DNA of 9,725 nt from Pirellulaceae bacterium (GTDB taxonomy: Bacteria > Planctomycetota > Planctomycetia > Pirellulales > Pirellulaceae): NCBI GenBank assembly GCA_020846515.1, contig JADLDX010000993.1, forward strand, positions 1 to 9,725, read 5' to 3'. The translations under genes and the position numbers were made by a program. Numbering within the stretch: position 1 is the first letter of the stretch; each line of letters opens with the position of its first letter. Under the pieces are notes generated by a model, which was given only the letters and a program-made list of their open reading frames with translations, had not been told where the DNA came from and ran no database searches. This document shows, piece after piece, positions 6,758 to 9,725 of the stretch.

Positions 6758-6763
6758 GTTTGG

Positions 6764-9424
6764 TTACTCTACCAGTGACGGTTCATTGGCCGTCACTGGT
6801 TCGAAGACAAAGTTATCGTCGACGTAGTCGATGCGCACTCGGCCACCCTCGCTAATCCGGCCACGCAGCAGTTCTGTAGCCAGCGGATTTTGGATACGCC
6901 GCTGAATGACTCGCTTGAGCGGTCGAGCCCCGTAGGCGGGATCATAACCTTCGTTGCCTACCGCACGAACAGCGGCATCGGTGATCTCCATGCTAATGTT
7001 GTTGGCAGCCAGTTGTTTTTCTAAACGCTTCAACTGCAAACCCACGATTTCTTGGATTTGGTGCCGATCCAAAGGCTGAAACACAATCATGTCGTCGATG
7101 CGATTCAAGAACTCAGGCAGGAATCGTGTTTGTAAAGCTTCTTTCACCGCCAATTCAACTTCCTGGCTATCCGCATTTTCCTCGGTTAGCTTTTGAATGA
7201 TCTGGCTGCCGATATTGCTAGTCATGACGATCACTGTGTTGGTGAAATCAACGGTGCGTCCATGTCCATCGGTCAATCGACCATCATCTAAGACCTGCAA
7301 CAATACGTTGAACACTTCAGGATGCGCCTTTTCGATTTCGTCGAGCAGGATCACGCTGTAGGGACGACGTCTGACCGCTTCGGTCAACTTGCCTCCCTCT
7401 TCATAACCGACGTAACCAGGAGGGGCACCGATCATCCGACTGACCGTATGCTTCTCCATGAACTCACTCATATCCAATCGCACCATGGCATGCTCATCAT
7501 CAAACATGACCTCGGCCAGTGCCTTGCACAGTTCGGTCTTGCCCACGCCCGTGGGACCCAAGAACAAAAATGAACCGATAGGTCGATTGGCATCCTGTAG
7601 GCCACTGCGACTACGACGCACCGCGTTGGCCACAGCTTCCACAGCTTTTTCTTGCCCAACCACACGTTGATGCAAACGTTCTTCGAGCACGATTAACTTG
7701 GCCCGTTCCGTCTCGAGCATGCGGCTGACGGGAATTCCGGTCCATTGACTGACGACCGAAGCAATCTCGTCAGCGCTCACCTCTGTGCGTAGCAATTTGC
7801 GCTCGCTAGCTGGATGAGGCGTGGCGTGCTCTTCGCTTTCTATTTGCGCTCGCAGCTGGCCACGCTGTTTATCCATTTCAAACAACTGGTGGTAGTCGGT
7901 CTCAGGCACAGGTAGTCCACTGGACTGCTTTTCCTTGATCGAATTCTCGAGCTTACGAAAACTCGCTTCCACTTCATCGAGTTGTTTGCGTACGGATTGC
8001 ACGTCGCTCAGGCCCAGTTTTTCTGCGCCCCATTGTTCGCGCAAGCTGGCCAGCTCGCGTTGCAGTTTTTCCATTTCTTCTTCAATATCATCCAACTGAG
8101 CATCGGTGGCCTCATCGCCCTCTTCAGTTAACTGTCGCTGGGCTAATTCGAGTTGACGCAATCGACGCTGGACGACATCAATTTCACCCGGCACGCTTTC
8201 ACGTTCCATCGCCAAACGACTGGCCGCTTCGTCCACCAGGTCGATGGCCTTATCCGGCAGAAAGCGATCGGCTATGTAACGGCTGGAAAGATTGGCTGCA
8301 GCTACCAGGGCTGAATCGCGTATCTTGACTCCGTGATGAGCTTCATAGCGAGACTTCAATCCGCGAAGGATCGTAATCGTATCTTCGACAGACGGTTCCC
8401 CCACATACACTGGCTGAAAACGTCGCTCGAGCGCGGCATCTTTCTCGATATGCTTGCGGTACTCATCCAACGTCGTCGCCCCGATGCAACGCAATTGACC
8501 GCGGGCCAATTCGGGCTTGAGCAGATTGGCGGCATCGCTGGCACCTTCGGCAGCGCCAGCACCCACGACGGTATGCAATTCGTCGATGAATAGAATAACA
8601 TTGCCGCCGGCATCTTTCACTTCGCGCAAGACAGCTTTGAGACGTTCTTCAAATTCACCTCGGAATTTTGTGCCCGCGATCAATGCTCCCATGTCTAACG
8701 TGATAACACGTTTATTCTTGAGGCTCTGAGGCACGTCACCTTCCACGATACGCAGGGCTAACCCTTCCACGATCGCGGTCTTGCCAACGCCTGGTTCACC
8801 GATTAGCACGGGATTATTCTTGGTCCGTCGCGATAAAACTTGAATGACACGGCGGATCTCGTTGTCACGTCCAATGACAGGGTCCAGTTTGTTCTGTGTG
8901 GCCTGCTGGATCAGATCGATACCGTACTTTTCAAGCGCGTTGAATTTGCCTTCGGGAGTTTGGTCTGTCACGCGTGCTGAACCTCTGATGTTCTGAAGTG
9001 CCTGGAGAATATCTTTTTCTAGTAACCCATTGAGCTTGAGCAATCCATGAGCTTTGGTCGCGCTGGTCCGCACCAGCCCCAGGAGCAAGTGCTCAGTGCT
9101 CACGAAATCATCCTTCATTTCCTCGGCCGCTTTGGCGGCAGCCTCCAAGGCTGCGTTCAAGGGCGGATTCAGACCTGGGGCTCGACCGCCACCGGAAATC
9201 TTGGGCAGCCGACCAAGCTCACTCGTACATAGAGCCTTGAGTTGCTGGACATCGGTCCCCATCTTCTTGAGCAAGGGAACGACCACACCCTCGCCATCGT
9301 CTAGCAATGCGCTCAGCAGATGCAGGGAATCAATTTCAGCATGGCCCTGAGACTGTGCCATACTCTGCGCCGCTGCAACGGCTTCTTGCGACTTGACTGT
9401 CAACTTCTCAAACCGAAATGCCAT
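6764..9424 (-). CDS. clpB: ATP-dependent chaperone ClpB (Hsp100 disaggregase)
   Basis: An 886-residue cytosolic AAA+ protein, slightly longer than E. coli ClpB (857). It forms a hexamer that threads aggregated proteins through its pore, working with DnaK. Domains in order: Clp N-domain (about 1-150), AAA-1 with Walker A GEPGVGKT at 209-216, Walker B ending D281-E282 and Arg-finger pair R334-R335, the coiled-coil middle domain (about 405-535), and AAA-2 with Walker A GPTGVGKT at 623-630, Walker B ending D695-E696 and sensor-2 GARPLKR at 832-838. Pore loop 1 reads AGTKFRGEF, with Phe where E. coli has Tyr, keeping an aromatic. Pore loop 2 GYVGY is intact. The coiled-coil middle domain separates ClpB from ClpA, and there is no ClpP-binding loop that I can see. 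Start 9424 is chosen over 9442 because AGGAG lies nine bases upstream and MAFRFEKLT matches the family. Confidence 0.97.
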   Translation of the reverse strand: MAFRFEKLTVKSQEAVAAAQSMAQSQGHAEIDSLHLLSALLDDGEGVVVPLLKKMGTDVQQLKALCTSELGRLPKISGGGRAPGLNPPLNAALEAAAKAAEEMKDDFVSTEHLLLGLVRTSATKAHGLLKLNGLLEKDILQALQNIRGSARVTDQTPEGKFNALEKYGIDLIQQATQNKLDPVIGRDNEIRRVIQVLSRRTKNNPVLIGEPGVGKTAIVEGLALRIVEGDVPQSLKNKRVITLDMGALIAGTKFRGEFEERLKAVLREVKDAGGNVILFIDELHTVVGAGAAEGASDAANLLKPELARGQLRCIGATTLDEYRKHIEKDAALERRFQPVYVGEPSVEDTITILRGLKSRYEAHHGVKIRDSALVAAANLSSRYIADRFLPDKAIDLVDEAASRLAMERESVPGEIDVVQRRLRQLELAQRQLTEEGDEATDAQLDDIEEEMEKLQRELASLREQWGAEKLGLSDVQSVRKQLDEVEASFRKLENSIKEKQSSGLPVPETDYHQLFEMDKQRGQLRAQIESEEHATPHPASERKLLRTEVSADEIASVVSQWTGIPVSRMLETERAKLIVLEERLHQRVVGQEKAVEAVANAVRRSRSGLQDANRPIGSFLFLGPTGVGKTELCKALAEVMFDDEHAMVRLDMSEFMEKHTVSRMIGAPPGYVGYEEGGKLTEAVRRRPYSVILLDEIEKAHPEVFNVLLQVLDDGRLTDGHGRTVDFTNTVIVMTSNIGSQIIQKLTEENADSQEVELAVKEALQTRFLPEFLNRIDDMIVFQPLDRHQIQEIVGLQLKRLEKQLAANNISMEITDAAVRAVGNEGYDPAYGARPLKRVIQRRIQNPLATELLRGRISEGGRVRIDYVDDNFVFEPVTANEPSLVE

Positions 9425-9433
9425 AGTGACACA

Positions 9434-9438
9434 CTCCT
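9434..9438 (-). promoter_or_regulatory. clpB ribosome binding site
   Basis: AGGAG on the minus strand stands 9 nt before the ATG at 9424, which fixes that start. The in-frame ATG at 9442 lies upstream of this site and so cannot use it. The site overlaps CAGGA (9435-9439), which can pair with TCCTG (9459-9463) in the same leader. Confidence 0.65.
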
Positions 9439-9530
9439 GCATCTAGAGGCCTGATCGACAGGACTTTCGGCCCGTCACCTGTGGGGCGTTTCCAAATCGC
9501 AAGTGCCATTATTGCATACTGCGATCGAAC

Positions 9531-9560
9531 TCATGACTCCTTAAGAAAACGGAGTGCCAA
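9531..9560 (-). promoter_or_regulatory. Degenerate CIRCE-like dyad upstream of clpB
   Basis: On the plus strand, TCATGACTC, 12 bases, then GAGTGCCAA compares with the HrcA operator TTAGCACTC-N9-GAGTGCTAA. The left arm matches 6 of 9 and the right arm 8 of 9, but the spacer is 12 rather than 9. The core dyad actcc (9536-9540) / ggagt (9551-9555) is perfect. It lies about 107-136 bp before the clpB start, between the dnaK terminator and clpB, where a heat-shock operator would be expected. The wrong spacing keeps this tentative. Confidence 0.3.
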
Positions 9561-9609
9561 ATTGCGCAGGTGCGACAGTTTTTCGCTACGAGCCCTGGTG
9601 ACTGATACG

Positions 9610-9647
9610 AAAAATGCCAGCGTAAAGTATGAACCTTACACTGGCAT
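9610..9647 (-). terminator. Intrinsic terminator of the upstream (dnaK-like) gene
   Basis: Read on the minus strand, a 12-bp stem (ATGCCAGTGTAA from 9647-9636, TTACGCTGGCAT from 9625-9614, with one U-G pair) and a 10-nt loop run directly into TTTTT (9614-9610). It begins 51 bp after the upstream stop codon. This is the clearest rho-independent terminator in the window, and it separates the upstream gene's transcript from clpB. Confidence 0.8.
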
Positions 9648-9670
9648 CTGATTGGACTGGCATCTGATTG
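9640..9670. repeat. 15-bp direct repeat at the terminator arm
   Basis: actggcatctgattg occurs at 9640-9654 and again at 9656-9670, one base apart. The first copy includes most of the terminator's 5' arm as read on the minus strand, so the second copy supplies a spare atgccagt arm further upstream in the RNA. Confidence 0.65.
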
Positions 9671-9698
9671 AAGACTGATGTCGCCTGTATCGGCGGCG

Positions 9699-9725
9699 TT
9701 AGTTCTTGACTTCAAATTCCGCGTC
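9699..9725 (-). CDS. dnaK: C-terminal end of a DnaK-like chaperone (partial)
   Basis: Only the last eight codons and the stop TAA (9699-9701) are in the window, and the gene continues beyond 9725. They read DAEFEVKN. Bacterial DnaK (Hsp70) proteins typically end in a conserved acidic tail of the form (V/I)DAEFEEV followed by a few charged residues, so the match is good for its length. A strong intrinsic terminator 51 bp downstream confirms that a real gene ends here. The next gene on the same strand is clpB, whose product works with DnaK, which supports the call. Eight residues cannot exclude another protein with the same ending. Confidence 0.62.
   Translation of the reverse strand, partial: DAEFEVKN

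Noticed and set aside
9475..9534. 19-codon minus-strand mini-frame in the clpB leader, preceded by AAGGAG
   Set aside because: The Shine-Dalgarno-like sequence is only 2 nt from the ATG and is better explained as part of the CIRCE-like dyad. There is no attenuator structure behind it.
9509..9715. 68-codon minus-strand frame at the right end
   Set aside because: It runs through the strong terminator and overlaps the dnaK-like tail in a different frame.

Overview
The window looks like a chromosomal segment of a Gram-negative-type bacterium with about 55% GC. I lean towards a planctomycete of the Pirellula/Rhodopirellula kind. This is inferred from few Shine-Dalgarno sites, long repeat-filled intergenic DNA, the style of the signalling proteins and the ClpB tail, and no marker gene here proves it. 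No rRNA, tRNA, CRISPR array, transposase or phage gene is visible.

Layout from left to right. (1) 37-1344 (-): a divergent HD-GYP-domain protein that lacks several residues of the canonical metal site. (2) 1345-2092: a 750-bp non-coding stretch with a chain of perfect hairpins, then a GC-rich mosaic of inverted repeats ending in a 'gacctgacccc' box next to the following gene. (3) 2093-4078 (-): a membrane-anchored PAS hybrid histidine kinase with a C-terminal receiver. Its linker carries two separate runs of 15-bp tandem repeats. (4) 4330-4950 (+): a FixJ/LuxR-type response regulator, divergent from the kinase across a 251-bp promoter region. (5) 4984-5787 (+): a classical SDR oxidoreductase following closely, probably in the same transcript. 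(6) 5788-6149: non-coding DNA with a weak possible promoter. (7) 6150-6644 (+): a small helical protein resembling a hemerythrin-like four-helix bundle. (8) 6645-6763: a convergent junction with three hairpins. (9) 6764-9424 (-): a full-length ClpB disaggregase. (10) 9425-9698: the clpB leader, with a degenerate CIRCE-like dyad and the clear intrinsic terminator of the gene upstream. (11) 9699-9725 (-): the last eight codons of a gene whose tail, DAEFEVKN, matches the usual DnaK C-terminus.

How the genes fit together. The right end reads as a heat-shock locus, dnaK followed by clpB, which supply the Hsp70 and Hsp100 partners for pulling aggregated proteins apart. They are separated by a terminator, so clpB probably has its own promoter and control. 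The left half is a signalling cluster (HD-GYP-like protein, hybrid kinase, FixJ-type regulator), with the SDR a possible output gene. I see no convincing evidence of a wholly new system. The most unusual signals are the repeated use of 15-bp in-frame tandem repeats in linkers, the defective HD-GYP site, the structured 1.35-2.09 kb region, and the regulatory DNA between dnaK and clpB.
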